A stretch of 64,000 nucleotides of DNA from assembly GCA_016125185.1 (NCBI GenBank), contig WGMG01000006.1:1945889-2009888 (forward strand). Direction: 5' to 3'. A program made the translations under genes and the position numbers. The notes under the pieces were generated by a model that saw nothing but the letters and a program-made list of their open reading frames with translations, searched no databases and was not told the origin of the DNA. This document shows positions 41,630 through 50,129 of the stretch, piece after piece (within the stretch, counting starts at the first letter, position 1; each line of letters begins with the position of its first letter). This DNA comes from Armatimonadota bacterium. GTDB taxonomy: Bacteria > Armatimonadota > Fimbriimonadia > Fimbriimonadales > Fimbriimonadaceae.

Positions 41630-42773
41630 ATTTTTTGTACGGTCGGCAGAGCGGGTCGCCCACGACAATGTCTTTCCACTTCACGATTGGGCTTGCGGCA
41701 TAGAAGCTTTCGGCCAAATTGAAACCGCTCTCATACCGGTCGAAAAGGATTTCCGTGCGGCAGAGGGCGAAGGTGAACGGCTCGCTGACGTAGCCTTTGA
41801 CTCCGGTGACGCCCTGCTGGACGAGGTCGGCGATGAGGCTTTGCCCGCCCTTGGTGGGCGTAAACGTCCGCGCGCTGGTCGAAACGAACGTTTCGGCGAT
41901 GGCTCCGGGAACGAACTTCAGGTTATGGTAGGCGACCGGGTCGTAGTTCTTGTCGTTGCTCCCCCAACTGGCGTACCCGGCCAGCGGAGTGCCGCCATCG
42001 TCGCTAAAGGTTTCGGTCTTGTCGTAATCGACGGCGATGTTCTTGACCGAGAGCACTTCGTTGGCGTGGAGCATGCTCTCTTCCAACGGCCAGTAGCCCG
42101 AGCCGGGCTGGAACTTCGGCTGAGAGTCGAGCAGGATCGGGGCCTCGCTGGGCTTCGCCGCCACCGAGTTATCCACCAGCTTCAGGCAGTCTTCGACAGA
42201 GTAGCCAATTAGGCGCGTCACCAAATACATGCCGTAGCGCTTGTGGCTAAACGGCTCCTTCGCGGCGAAGTAGGGGTTTCGGCAGCGCTTGATCGCGTCT
42301 TCGGCGTTCGCCTCGGTGATGCCGAACTTGCCCGGCGTTTGTCCGATCGGGGCGAAGTTCAGCTCCATGCTCGCGAGGGTGGCGTCTACCGAGTAGCCGC
42401 CCTCATCGACCAGGCGGAGCGGAATTCCTTTAGTCAGCACGATAAAATCGATCTTGGGATTCTTGGCCAGGGCGGCGCGGATCGGCGTTTCGATCTCACT
42501 CTTGTATCGGTCGGGCGAAATATTGTCCGTCGTGCTGGTCTTGATCCCCACGAGTTGATCCCTCGAAATTCCCCGCTTCTTCAGGTAGTAACCCGCGATC
42601 CGAATGCTGTCGTTATCCGACTCGTTCATCACGACTAAGACCCTGGCCGCGTCGCCAACTGAGGGGCCGGTCGTCTGGGGAATCGTGGCCGCCGCCGTCG
42701 AAGTCGAGTTGGAGCAGCCGAGGAGGAACGCAAGCACCATGACTGCCATTATGGGACGACTTTGGACCTTCAC
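41628..42773 (-). CDS. TIGR03790 family lipoprotein
   Basis: 381 aa from a GTG (ATG at 42749 also possible). The lipobox is FLLGC with Cys20. The family signature is ARVLVVMNESDNDSIRIAGYYLKKRGI, then NISPDRYKSEIETPIR and IDFIVLTKGIPLRL...GYSVDATLASMEL. Function of the family is unknown; proteins of this family are common in Planctomycetes and Acidobacteria. It is first in a five-gene minus-strand envelope unit (plsY, zinc-ribbon protein, LptF/G, lptD). Confidence 0.85.
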   Translation of the reverse strand: MKVQSRPIMAVMVLAFLLGCSNSTSTAAATIPQTTGPSVGDAARVLVVMNESDNDSIRIAGYYLKKRGISRDQLVGIKTSTTDNISPDRYKSEIETPIRAALAKNPKIDFIVLTKGIPLRLVDEGGYSVDATLASMELNFAPIGQTPGKFGITEANAEDAIKRCRNPYFAAKEPFSHKRYGMYLVTRLIGYSVEDCLKLVDNSVAAKPSEAPILLDSQPKFQPGSGYWPLEESMLHANEVLSVKNIAVDYDKTETFSDDGGTPLAGYASWGSNDKNYDPVAYHNLKFVPGAIAETFVSTSARTFTPTKGGQSLIADLVQQGVTGVKGYVSEPFTFALCRTEILFDRYESGFNLAESFYAASPIVKWKDIVVGDPLCRPYKK

Positions 42774-42836
42774 TATTAAGGATTATCGGCATTTTCGGAT
42801 GATTCTGCGTCCGATGGGCCAATAATCATAGACGAT

Positions 42837-43895
42837 ATGCGTGTAGCGGTGATCATGGCCGGAGGTTCCGGCGAGAGGTTCTGGCCCCTCTCGCGAAAAC
42901 GACGACCCAAGCAATTGCTAAGGCTGACCGATCCCGAAAAAACAATGCTCCACGAAGCCGTGGACCGAATCGCGCCGCTGGTCGGGGCCGAGAACGTGTA
43001 TATCGCCACCGCGCCGCATCTGGCCGAGCCGATCCACAGCGCGGGCATCGTGCCCGTCAACAACGTTTTTGCCGAGCCGGATAAGCGCAACACGCTTGGC
43101 TGTCTGGCTTGGGTTTCGGCCAACTTTCTCGCCCGTGGACACGACGAGATTTCGATCGCGATCCTCACCGCCGATCACAAGATCGAAGAGCCCGAGCGTT
43201 TTCGCGCGACCGTCGATCAGGCGCTTTCGCTGGCCGAATCGACCGGTGGACTTGTGACGATGGGCATTACGCCGACCCGGCCCGAGACCGGCTACGGCTA
43301 CATCGAGGGAGGCGAAGAAGTCGGAAAGGGAGCGCGAAAAGTGGTTCGATTCCGCGAGAAGCCAGACCTCGAGACAGCAAAGTCGTTCGTCGAAAGCGGC
43401 AACTTCTTTTGGAACAGCGGCATGTTCTTTTGGACCCAGAAAGCGTTCCTCTCTGAGCTTTCCAACGCCGAGCCCAGCGCTCACGACGCTCTGCATTTGG
43501 TCGCGGGATCGCTCACGAGCGAGGACCACGGAGCCGCCACCGACCACTTCCGAATGATCCCCAACCTCAGCATCGACTACGCGCTGATGGAGAAGGCAAA
43601 GGACGTTTACGTCGTGCAAGCCCAGTTCCCGTGGGACGATGTCGGCGCGTTCGATTCCTTGTTCCGCACCATGCCGGTGGACCTCGACGGCAATGTCGTT
43701 ATCGGCAATGTTTCGGCCAAAGACTGTAACGGATGCGTTCTCTACAACGACTCGTCGGACCGGGTTTTGGCCGCGGTCGGGATGAAGAACGTCATCATGG
43801 TTCAGACCGGCGACGCCGTTCTATTGGCGCCAGCCCACGACGCTCAGCGCGTCAAAGAGCTGGTCGCCATGATCGACGACGCTACTTACCTTTGA
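42837..43895 (+). CDS. manC: mannose-1-phosphate guanylyltransferase
   Basis: 352 aa. MAGGSGERFWPLSRKRRPKQLL is the nucleotidyltransferase loop with its lysine, and ADHKIEEPERF, GYGYIEGGEE, VVRFREKPDLETAK and NSGMFFW are the GDP-mannose pyrophosphorylase set. The C-terminal isomerase domain is absent, so it makes GDP-mannose only. This should feed the GT2 and GT-C enzymes nearby. It is divergent from the TIGR03790 gene (64 nt apart), and its 3' end overlaps the hexosaminidase gene by 14 nt. Confidence 0.92.
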   Translation: MRVAVIMAGGSGERFWPLSRKRRPKQLLRLTDPEKTMLHEAVDRIAPLVGAENVYIATAPHLAEPIHSAGIVPVNNVFAEPDKRNTLGCLAWVSANFLARGHDEISIAILTADHKIEEPERFRATVDQALSLAESTGGLVTMGITPTRPETGYGYIEGGEEVGKGARKVVRFREKPDLETAKSFVESGNFFWNSGMFFWTQKAFLSELSNAEPSAHDALHLVAGSLTSEDHGAATDHFRMIPNLSIDYALMEKAKDVYVVQAQFPWDDVGAFDSLFRTMPVDLDGNVVIGNVSAKDCNGCVLYNDSSDRVLAAVGMKNVIMVQTGDAVLLAPAHDAQRVKELVAMIDDATYL

Positions 43896-46416
43896 TCGGA
43901 ACCAGCGTCACGCCATCGACCCGCAGACCCGAATAGCGGTTGGCGGCGGTGAAGGTGATACTGCGCAGGTCCTTCGCCTGAGCCGGGATGCGCAGGCAGG
44001 TTCGGCCTTTGTCTCGCACCCCATAGAACGTCGCCTTGTCGTCACTATCGGCTCGGACGTGCAGGCCGTACCTCAGCTCGGTCTTTTCGGTCGTGCCATC
44101 CTGGTAGGTCAGCGTCGCCTCGCCGATGGTCTCGGCGTTGGGCGATTCGATATCGCAGGCGAGAGCAACCGCGACCTCTTGGGCCTTGCCGGCAAGCTTG
44201 ATCTCAAACGTATCGGGCGAGTTGGCGTCGCTGGGCAGGATGCCCGTCAGCGAGGACTCGGTCAGCTTGGAGAACTTGATGTTCCCGCAGGTGAAGATGT
44301 CCCCTCGTCCGATAGCCAGGCCCGGCTGGGCGGTCAGCGGCGTCTGGTGAACGTTGTACATCTTGGCGAACACCGCCATCGGGTCGTAAGGAAGCTCATT
44401 GATCTTATCGAGGCGCGCGCTCCAGCCGTAGTCGGCGGCGAGCACCATCGCCGAGTACTGGTCCAGGTCGCGGAGCATGTTGTCCTCGTTGCTTTCGTAC
44501 CCGTTCCACGTGGTCTGAAGCGTTCCTGTCCCCTCGACATCGGCGGCAACATCGAACCCACGAATATTCTCCGGCCGATACCAAGTCGTGGCGATCGGCA
44601 CTAGGTCCATCAGCTTCCAAGTCTGAAGCGACTTCAAGAACGGAGCGTGGTCCTCATCCGCTTTGTAGTGCCAATCGGCGATGAAGGAGCCCTTCGGGAT
44701 CGCCTTGCGCCGCTCCAGCGCGTTCTCCTCGTCGGTTCCGTTGGTTGCGTCGACGGCTTCACCGGGTGCGAGCCCTTCGTCGCCCCACAGCATCAGATCG
44801 ACCTGGTTGCGCTTGGCCACGTCCCCTAGGAAAGGCAGAAGTGTCTTCCACATGTCGGTGACGAGCGCCGGGTCCTTCTTGGGGAAGCCGATCATATCGA
44901 CTTCGTCGAGCCCAACGTGGATCGTCTTGGGGTGGAGCGCGGCGATGGCTTCGTCCCAAATCTTGCCGACGAGTTCCCGAGCCTCCGGCTTACGAGGGTC
45001 GATGGCGTATGGATTGTCGGGATTGACGGCCAGGTCGCGGTTCTTGCCATTGGCGAAGAGCCATTCCATGTGCCCGAAGCTCTGGATGAGCGGGATCGGC
45101 TCGACATCTTGTGACCGGTACCAGTTGAACAATTTGACGAGGTCCGTCTGGCTCATCGTGATGTTGGTGTGTACACCAGGCAGGGCCTTCCAGTCGGTCC
45201 GCTCGCACTGGAGCACAACCTTGTTGAATCCGAGCGGGCGCAGAACATTGGCCCACAGCTTCTGATGAAATTCCAGGGCCTTGGGTCCGACGAACAGGTG
45301 GACCCCGCGAAAATCTGAACGCGGCTCATCCTCGATGACGCCCGTCGGCAGGCAGACCTTTCCGTCCTTCACGAACGCCAATTGGATCAGGCGATAGATG
45401 CCGTTGCGCAGGCCCGCCGCCTCTTGCCCGTAGACCGAAATGGAGTCCTTGGTGATCTTGAGGTGGTAGGTCCCGGGCGGCTTTTTGAACTCGGACATTC
45501 CACCGTCGAACGACACGCGATCCGGCAACGTGCCGGGCGCAGGCATCTCGAAATGACGATCCAGCTCGTCTCGGAACAGGTCAAAGAACTTCGGTCGCCC
45601 CGCTGGCAGTCGCCACAGATTAGTGAGGGTGAGCGTGTTTCCGTAGTCCAAGATGGACATCTTGGGGTTGGGGATGAGGGGCGGAATCGATTCGTCGGGT
45701 AGAACAGCGTCGGCGAGCGGCATAGGCGGGATCATCAGCACCTTCGGCGTTCCCTTGACCGAATCCTTGACGTCGAACGTGTATTCGGCGTGCACCCGCT
45801 TCGGCTCGCCCTTCTTCATCGGCAGGTCGAGAATTCCCTGCCAGTAGACCGGCGCTCTCTGCGCCCAATCCTGGTCGTACTTCCTTCCGTCGAAGGTCGA
45901 CATGCTTTCGCTCGACGTCAGGGTTACCTTCGCGACCATCCCGGTTAAGGTGGTAGAGAGCGCGGGCTTGCCGAGGAGTCGCTTATCCAGCCCGCCACGC
46001 GGGGCGAGTTGGGGCAGTGTGCGGGCGGCACCATCTAGGGTGATGCTCCCATCCTGGAATGGGGGAACCCAAACCAGGCCCTCGTTCAGCTCGATTTCGG
46101 CCTGCTCGTCGCTGTCCCAGTTGAAGGTGTAATCGACCAACAGCTTGTCGCCACTTCGCTTGTACGTCACTTGGCCCGAGGCGCTTCCGTTCCGAAAGGT
46201 GGCTTGAACGGTGTCGTCGTCGATCTTTCGCACCGATTGACCTTGCCAATTGGAACTGTAATAACCCTTTTTCCAGCCCGGAGCGTAGTACTGAAAACCG
46301 GAACCCCGGATGATCGGGATCCCCTTTGCCGTCACGGTTAACCCTTGATTGGGCTGAACCTCAAAATCGAAGCTCGGGTTCGTCTGAAGCAGGAAAAGCA
46401 AGCCAAGCACTGCCAT
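43882..46416 (-). CDS. glycoside hydrolase family 20-like beta-N-acetylhexosaminidase
   Basis: 844 aa. A short signal segment (MAVLGLLFLLQ) precedes an N-terminal beta domain of about 250 residues. The GH20 N-domain-like segment GTYHLKITKDSISVYGQEAAGLRNGIYRL follows, and then the TIM barrel with DFRGVHLFVG, QSFGHMEWLF and the catalytic pair in HVGLDEVDM (about residue 500). Both Asp and Glu are present, so it should be active. It likely trims amino-sugar glycans outside the cytoplasm. It starts 20 nt after ppk on the same strand. Confidence 0.85.
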   Translation of the reverse strand: MAVLGLLFLLQTNPSFDFEVQPNQGLTVTAKGIPIIRGSGFQYYAPGWKKGYYSSNWQGQSVRKIDDDTVQATFRNGSASGQVTYKRSGDKLLVDYTFNWDSDEQAEIELNEGLVWVPPFQDGSITLDGAARTLPQLAPRGGLDKRLLGKPALSTTLTGMVAKVTLTSSESMSTFDGRKYDQDWAQRAPVYWQGILDLPMKKGEPKRVHAEYTFDVKDSVKGTPKVLMIPPMPLADAVLPDESIPPLIPNPKMSILDYGNTLTLTNLWRLPAGRPKFFDLFRDELDRHFEMPAPGTLPDRVSFDGGMSEFKKPPGTYHLKITKDSISVYGQEAAGLRNGIYRLIQLAFVKDGKVCLPTGVIEDEPRSDFRGVHLFVGPKALEFHQKLWANVLRPLGFNKVVLQCERTDWKALPGVHTNITMSQTDLVKLFNWYRSQDVEPIPLIQSFGHMEWLFANGKNRDLAVNPDNPYAIDPRKPEARELVGKIWDEAIAALHPKTIHVGLDEVDMIGFPKKDPALVTDMWKTLLPFLGDVAKRNQVDLMLWGDEGLAPGEAVDATNGTDEENALERRKAIPKGSFIADWHYKADEDHAPFLKSLQTWKLMDLVPIATTWYRPENIRGFDVAADVEGTGTLQTTWNGYESNEDNMLRDLDQYSAMVLAADYGWSARLDKINELPYDPMAVFAKMYNVHQTPLTAQPGLAIGRGDIFTCGNIKFSKLTESSLTGILPSDANSPDTFEIKLAGKAQEVAVALACDIESPNAETIGEATLTYQDGTTEKTELRYGLHVRADSDDKATFYGVRDKGRTCLRIPAQAKDLRSITFTAANRYSGLRVDGVTLVPIKGK

Positions 46417-46436
46417 AGTCTACGTCTTTGGGACGT

Positions 46437-48500
46437 CTACCGGCTGGTGGGGTGTTGCATAAACCACTCTTGCGAGTTCATCTCGGGCTCGGTCTTGCGT
46501 CGATCTTTCGAGTACTCGCCATTGCTTCCCAGTCGCCAAGCCTTGACGTTGTCGGCCAGACAGATATCGAGAATCTGCGTTCGAATGTGCTTCTTCAACT
46601 GCTCGTCGAGCACCGGAGCCAGTACCTCGACTCGGCGATCGAGGTTGCGACGCATGACGTCGGCGCTGCCCATCAGGATTTCCGAAGACCGATCATTTTC
46701 AAAGTAGTAGATGCGACTATGTTCGAGGAATCGACCGATGATCGACGTGATCGAAATATTCTCGCTGAGCCCCTTCACTCCCGGTCGCAAACAACATGCG
46801 CCGCGGACGACCAGGTCGACTTTCACACCCGCCGCCGAGGCTTCGTACAGCGCCTCGATGACCTCGGGATCGACCAGGGCATTGACCTTCCAGATGATGC
46901 GAGCGGGCTTTCCGCTCTTCTTATTCTGGATTTCGCGATGAATCCGTTCCAGAATTCCCTCTCGAAGGTTCACGGGGGCAACCAGCAAACGGCGATATTG
47001 CGATTGTTGACTGAAGCCCGTGAGGTAATTGAACAATTCGGCGATGTCTTGCGTGATCTCTTCGTTGCAGGTGAAGAGGGCCAAATCGGAGTAAAGGCGC
47101 GAAGTCACCGGGTTGTAGTTGCCCGTCCCGATGTGCGCGTAGGACCGCGAGCCGTCGGCCTCGCGGCGAACGATCAGGCACAGCTTGGCGTGCGTCTTCA
47201 TCTCGGAAAAGCCGTACGTGACGTGGACACCGGCCCGCTCCAGCGCTCTCGCCCAAACAAGGTTATTGCTTTCGTCGAATCGAGCCTTGAGTTCGACCAT
47301 TGCCGCCACCTGCTTGCCTTCTTCGGCGGCATCGAGCAGGCTTTCGACGATTCGCGATTCGCTACCCACCCGGTAGAGGGAAATTTTGATCCCGAAGGCC
47401 CTCGGATCTTTGGCGACCGAACCAATGAACTCTTCCACCGGCTTGAAGGAATCGTACGGATGGTGGAGCAAAACGTCTTTTTGCGACACCTGTTCGAAGA
47501 TGGATTTATGGGTTGATAGTTGCTCGGACAAATAAGGGAGATGCGGCTCGTACTTCAGGCTTGGCTTGTCGATCTTCGCCAGCTCCCAAAAGACTTCCAT
47601 GCCCAGCGGACCATCGATCACCATCATGTCCTGGGGATCGAGGTTCAGCAGGCTCATCAGCAGCTCGCGAATATGCTTCGGCATATTCTCCTGCACCTGA
47701 AGCAGGACCGGATCGCCGAACCGGCGGAGCCGAATCGTCTCCTCGATCATCGAAATGAGGTCGCCCGCCTCCAATTCTCGAATCTCGATATCCGCGTCGC
47801 GGACGACGCGGAAAAGGTAGGCGCCGCGAATCGTCAGTCCCGGAAAGAAGCTCTGAATATTGCGAATGATCAGGTCTTCCAGAAAAACGTAGTCGTACCG
47901 CTTCGGCGTCAGCCGGATCGCCCGCTGAATAACCGTCGGCACCTTGAGCCGGGCTAGTCGCGGCTCCTCGCCCGGCTTGCCGATTTCCACCACGATGTTG
48001 AGAGAGCGATTGGAGATGAACGGCACCGACACGGCCGGATACAGAACCAGCGGGGTGCAGAGCGGGAAGACTTCGCGCGTGAAAAAGTCGTCGAGTTCGT
48101 GCAGTTTCTCCGCACGAATGCTCCGCAGATTTCGAAGGTGGATGGCCGCCTTGTCGAGTTGAGGCAGGATGTCCTCAACAAAGATCCTCGCCGCTTTTTG
48201 GCGCAATGGAATGGCGCGCTCGGCGATAGCTTCCAACTGTTCGCGCGGCGTCAGGCCATCGGGTGAGAGGGTTTCGATTCCCGACCCGACCTGCTCAATG
48301 AGGCCGGAGACACGGACCATGTAAAACTCGTCGAAGTTAGAGTCGAAAATCGAAAGGAATTTCAGACGCTCCAGCAGGGGGTTCGACGGGTTGGTGGCTT
48401 CGCATAGCACTCGCTCATTGAAGTTCAGCCAAGATAATTCGCGATTGAGAAAGCGAGAATCCGGGTCGGCCTGCGCCTTCTTTCGTCCTTCCTTACTCAC
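46437..48500 (-). CDS. ppk: polyphosphate kinase 1
   Basis: 687 aa. It builds polyphosphate from ATP. FLNRELSWLNFNERVL and FDEFYMVRVSGL mark the N-terminal domain. KTHAKLCLIVRREADGSR and HIGTGNYNPVTSRLYSDLALFT (about residues 435-475) hold the catalytic histidine region. FNYLTGFSQQ and VDLVVRGACCLRPG finish the family pattern. Length is normal. The ATG overlaps the ppx stop by 4 nt. Confidence 0.96.
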   Translation of the reverse strand: MSKEGRKKAQADPDSRFLNRELSWLNFNERVLCEATNPSNPLLERLKFLSIFDSNFDEFYMVRVSGLIEQVGSGIETLSPDGLTPREQLEAIAERAIPLRQKAARIFVEDILPQLDKAAIHLRNLRSIRAEKLHELDDFFTREVFPLCTPLVLYPAVSVPFISNRSLNIVVEIGKPGEEPRLARLKVPTVIQRAIRLTPKRYDYVFLEDLIIRNIQSFFPGLTIRGAYLFRVVRDADIEIRELEAGDLISMIEETIRLRRFGDPVLLQVQENMPKHIRELLMSLLNLDPQDMMVIDGPLGMEVFWELAKIDKPSLKYEPHLPYLSEQLSTHKSIFEQVSQKDVLLHHPYDSFKPVEEFIGSVAKDPRAFGIKISLYRVGSESRIVESLLDAAEEGKQVAAMVELKARFDESNNLVWARALERAGVHVTYGFSEMKTHAKLCLIVRREADGSRSYAHIGTGNYNPVTSRLYSDLALFTCNEEITQDIAELFNYLTGFSQQSQYRRLLVAPVNLREGILERIHREIQNKKSGKPARIIWKVNALVDPEVIEALYEASAAGVKVDLVVRGACCLRPGVKGLSENISITSIIGRFLEHSRIYYFENDRSSEILMGSADVMRRNLDRRVEVLAPVLDEQLKKHIRTQILDICLADNVKAWRLGSNGEYSKDRRKTEPEMNSQEWFMQHPTSR

Positions 48501-49396
48501 GCGCTAATCCTGCCCGCTGCCATCTCCAGAATCGCGCCTTCGCGCACCCCAAATTCGCTGACCACACATTCTTCTACACCAAAGCGCTCCATGAGCGCAA
48601 GGTAGACCAGGCAGCCGGGCAACAGCGTTCCCGCGCGCTTGGGCTTCACTGCAAAGCGGGAGGAGATGCGATCGGTCGAGAGGCTCTCGACCACGCGGAG
48701 CAGATATTCAAGTTCAAATCGATGCAGAACTTTCTCTCCGTCCGGATGCAGGGCCCGCCACAAACCCCGCCCTACGCCACCAGAAATCACCGCGACTTTC
48801 GACTGGTGTTCCAATGGGCAATCCTTCAAGCGGCGATTGATGTAGGTCTGCGCCGCCTTCATCGCATAGGCTGGACAAGGGTTCGCGAGACCGGTTTCTG
48901 CCATGACCCGCCCCGTACCCATGGGTAATGAAACCTGCTCCAAAATCTTATCATCGTCGATGAGGGCGATCTGCGCGCTTCCTCCGCCCACTTCAAAAAG
49001 GATTTCTGCGCCGATGTTCCGCGTATCGAGCAACACCCCGCGGAAGCTCAATTGAGCCTCGGTTTCCGGACTGATCACTTCGACCTTAACCCCGGTTTCC
49101 TTCTGAATCTTGTCAAGAACGCTCCGATGATTGCGCGCCATTCGGGTTCCTTCTGTAGCAAAGACGTAGAACCCGGACACTTTTTTGCTCGTCGCCACTC
49201 TTTTGAACTCTTTCATGGCGAGTATTAACATTTCCGTAACATCTTTCGGAATCTCGCCATGCCGCGTCACCACCTCACCGAGGGGGATCCACTCGTTCAG
49301 GTTGTCGACACGCATGACCAGTTCTCCGTCCGTTGCGGCCACCAATAAGTGGGCCGTATTGCTTCCGATATCCGCCGCGGCGTAGGTTCGAACCAT
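48497..49396 (-). CDS. ppx: Ppx/GppA exopolyphosphatase family protein
   Basis: 299 aa from the ATG at 49396 (a TTG two codons upstream is the alternative). The actin-like ATPase fold shows AAADIGSNTAHLLVA and FEVGGGSAQIALIDDD, with Glu in EGTRMARN. It is short compared with two-domain Ppx, lacking the C-terminal HD-like part. It degrades polyphosphate or hydrolyses pppGpp; the ppx-ppk pair is common. Confidence 0.9.
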   Translation of the reverse strand: MVRTYAAADIGSNTAHLLVAATDGELVMRVDNLNEWIPLGEVVTRHGEIPKDVTEMLILAMKEFKRVATSKKVSGFYVFATEGTRMARNHRSVLDKIQKETGVKVEVISPETEAQLSFRGVLLDTRNIGAEILFEVGGGSAQIALIDDDKILEQVSLPMGTGRVMAETGLANPCPAYAMKAAQTYINRRLKDCPLEHQSKVAVISGGVGRGLWRALHPDGEKVLHRFELEYLLRVVESLSTDRISSRFAVKPKRAGTLLPGCLVYLALMERFGVEECVVSEFGVREGAILEMAAGRISA

Positions 49397-49423
49397 TGAC
49401 AATTAATGGTTGCATAATCAGAC

Positions 49424-49963
49424 ATGCCATATAGCCTTTTGACGAAAGCAATTCGCTACGCCACCGAAAAGCACGCTGACGACTATCGAGAGGGTGATCA
49501 TGGCCTGCCGTACATCACCCATCCGGTCGAGGTTTGCACCCTCCTTCGGTACGTTGGCGGAGTGGTCGACGAGGACTTGCTGTGCGCCGCCGCCCTGCAC
49601 GATGTTCTCGAAGAAACGGCAACCGAAGCCGAGGAGATCGACTCTTTGTTCGGATTACGAATTAAAGAACTTGTGGTTGAGCTAACTCGAACCGAGCCGA
49701 CTGCGGCAGAAATCGAAGGAATGTCCAAGAAAGATGTGTGGCAACTGCGTGCGAACATGCTCCTCTCCGAAATTGAGAAAATGAGTTCAGACGCTCAGTC
49801 GGTCAAGCTCGCGGATCGGCTCGCCAATGTTCGTCAATCCAAGATCACGCGCACGGGCGATAAGCATGAGCGATATGTTCGGCAGACGAAACGAATCCTA
49901 GAAATCGTTCCTAAGGCCATTAATCCGAGCCTGTGGAAGGCCATCCGGGCCGAAATCGAATAA
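49424..49963 (+). CDS. small HD-domain alarmone hydrolase-like protein (Mesh1/SpoT-hydrolase type)
   Basis: 179 aa. The metal-binding motifs are His33 (ITHPVEV), His59-Asp60 (ALHDVLEE) and the Asp in VKLADRLANV, as in the hydrolase half of SpoT/Mesh1. The usual Glu-Asp after the HD is Glu-Glu here. There is no synthetase domain. It probably hydrolyses (p)ppGpp or a similar nucleotide. CATAAT ends 5 nt before the ATG, with no ribosome site. It is divergent from ppx-ppk, so polyphosphate and alarmone control may be linked. Confidence 0.82.
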   Translation: MPYSLLTKAIRYATEKHADDYREGDHGLPYITHPVEVCTLLRYVGGVVDEDLLCAAALHDVLEETATEAEEIDSLFGLRIKELVVELTRTEPTAAEIEGMSKKDVWQLRANMLLSEIEKMSSDAQSVKLADRLANVRQSKITRTGDKHERYVRQTKRILEIVPKAINPSLWKAIRAEIE

Positions 49964-50008
49964 ATTCGGAACTTTCGTCTTCAACTATCTTTTGCTTTTG
50001 ATTGCGTG

Positions 50009-50129
50009 CCAATATTATTGGAGACCCATTCCAATTCCAAGAAGTGGGGATAACAACATGGAACCAAGCAGTACCAACTAGGATCGCTCGCATTCGTGGC
50101 GGTCCGTTACCAAAAACAGGAGAACCGTC
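50009..50129 (+). promoter_or_regulatory. structured leader of mgtE with a 7-codon ORF
   Basis: Three pairings compete. CCAAT-ATT-ATTGG (50009-50021) and ATTGGA-N7-TCCAAT (50017-50035) share a strand, and CCCA (50025-50028) can pair with TGGG (50045-50048), part of the GGGGA ribosome site of a short ORF. That ORF (50058-50081) encodes MEPSSTN. A further hairpin, GGATCGC/GCGGTCC with one G-T pair (about 50081-50106), follows. AGGAG precedes the mgtE ATG. It does not match the M-box consensus I know. A magnesium-responsive attenuator is possible. Confidence 0.45.

Noticed and set aside
50009..50129. M-box (Mg2+) riboswitch upstream of mgtE
   Set aside because: The conserved M-box blocks are not visible; the leader is too short and its stems differ.
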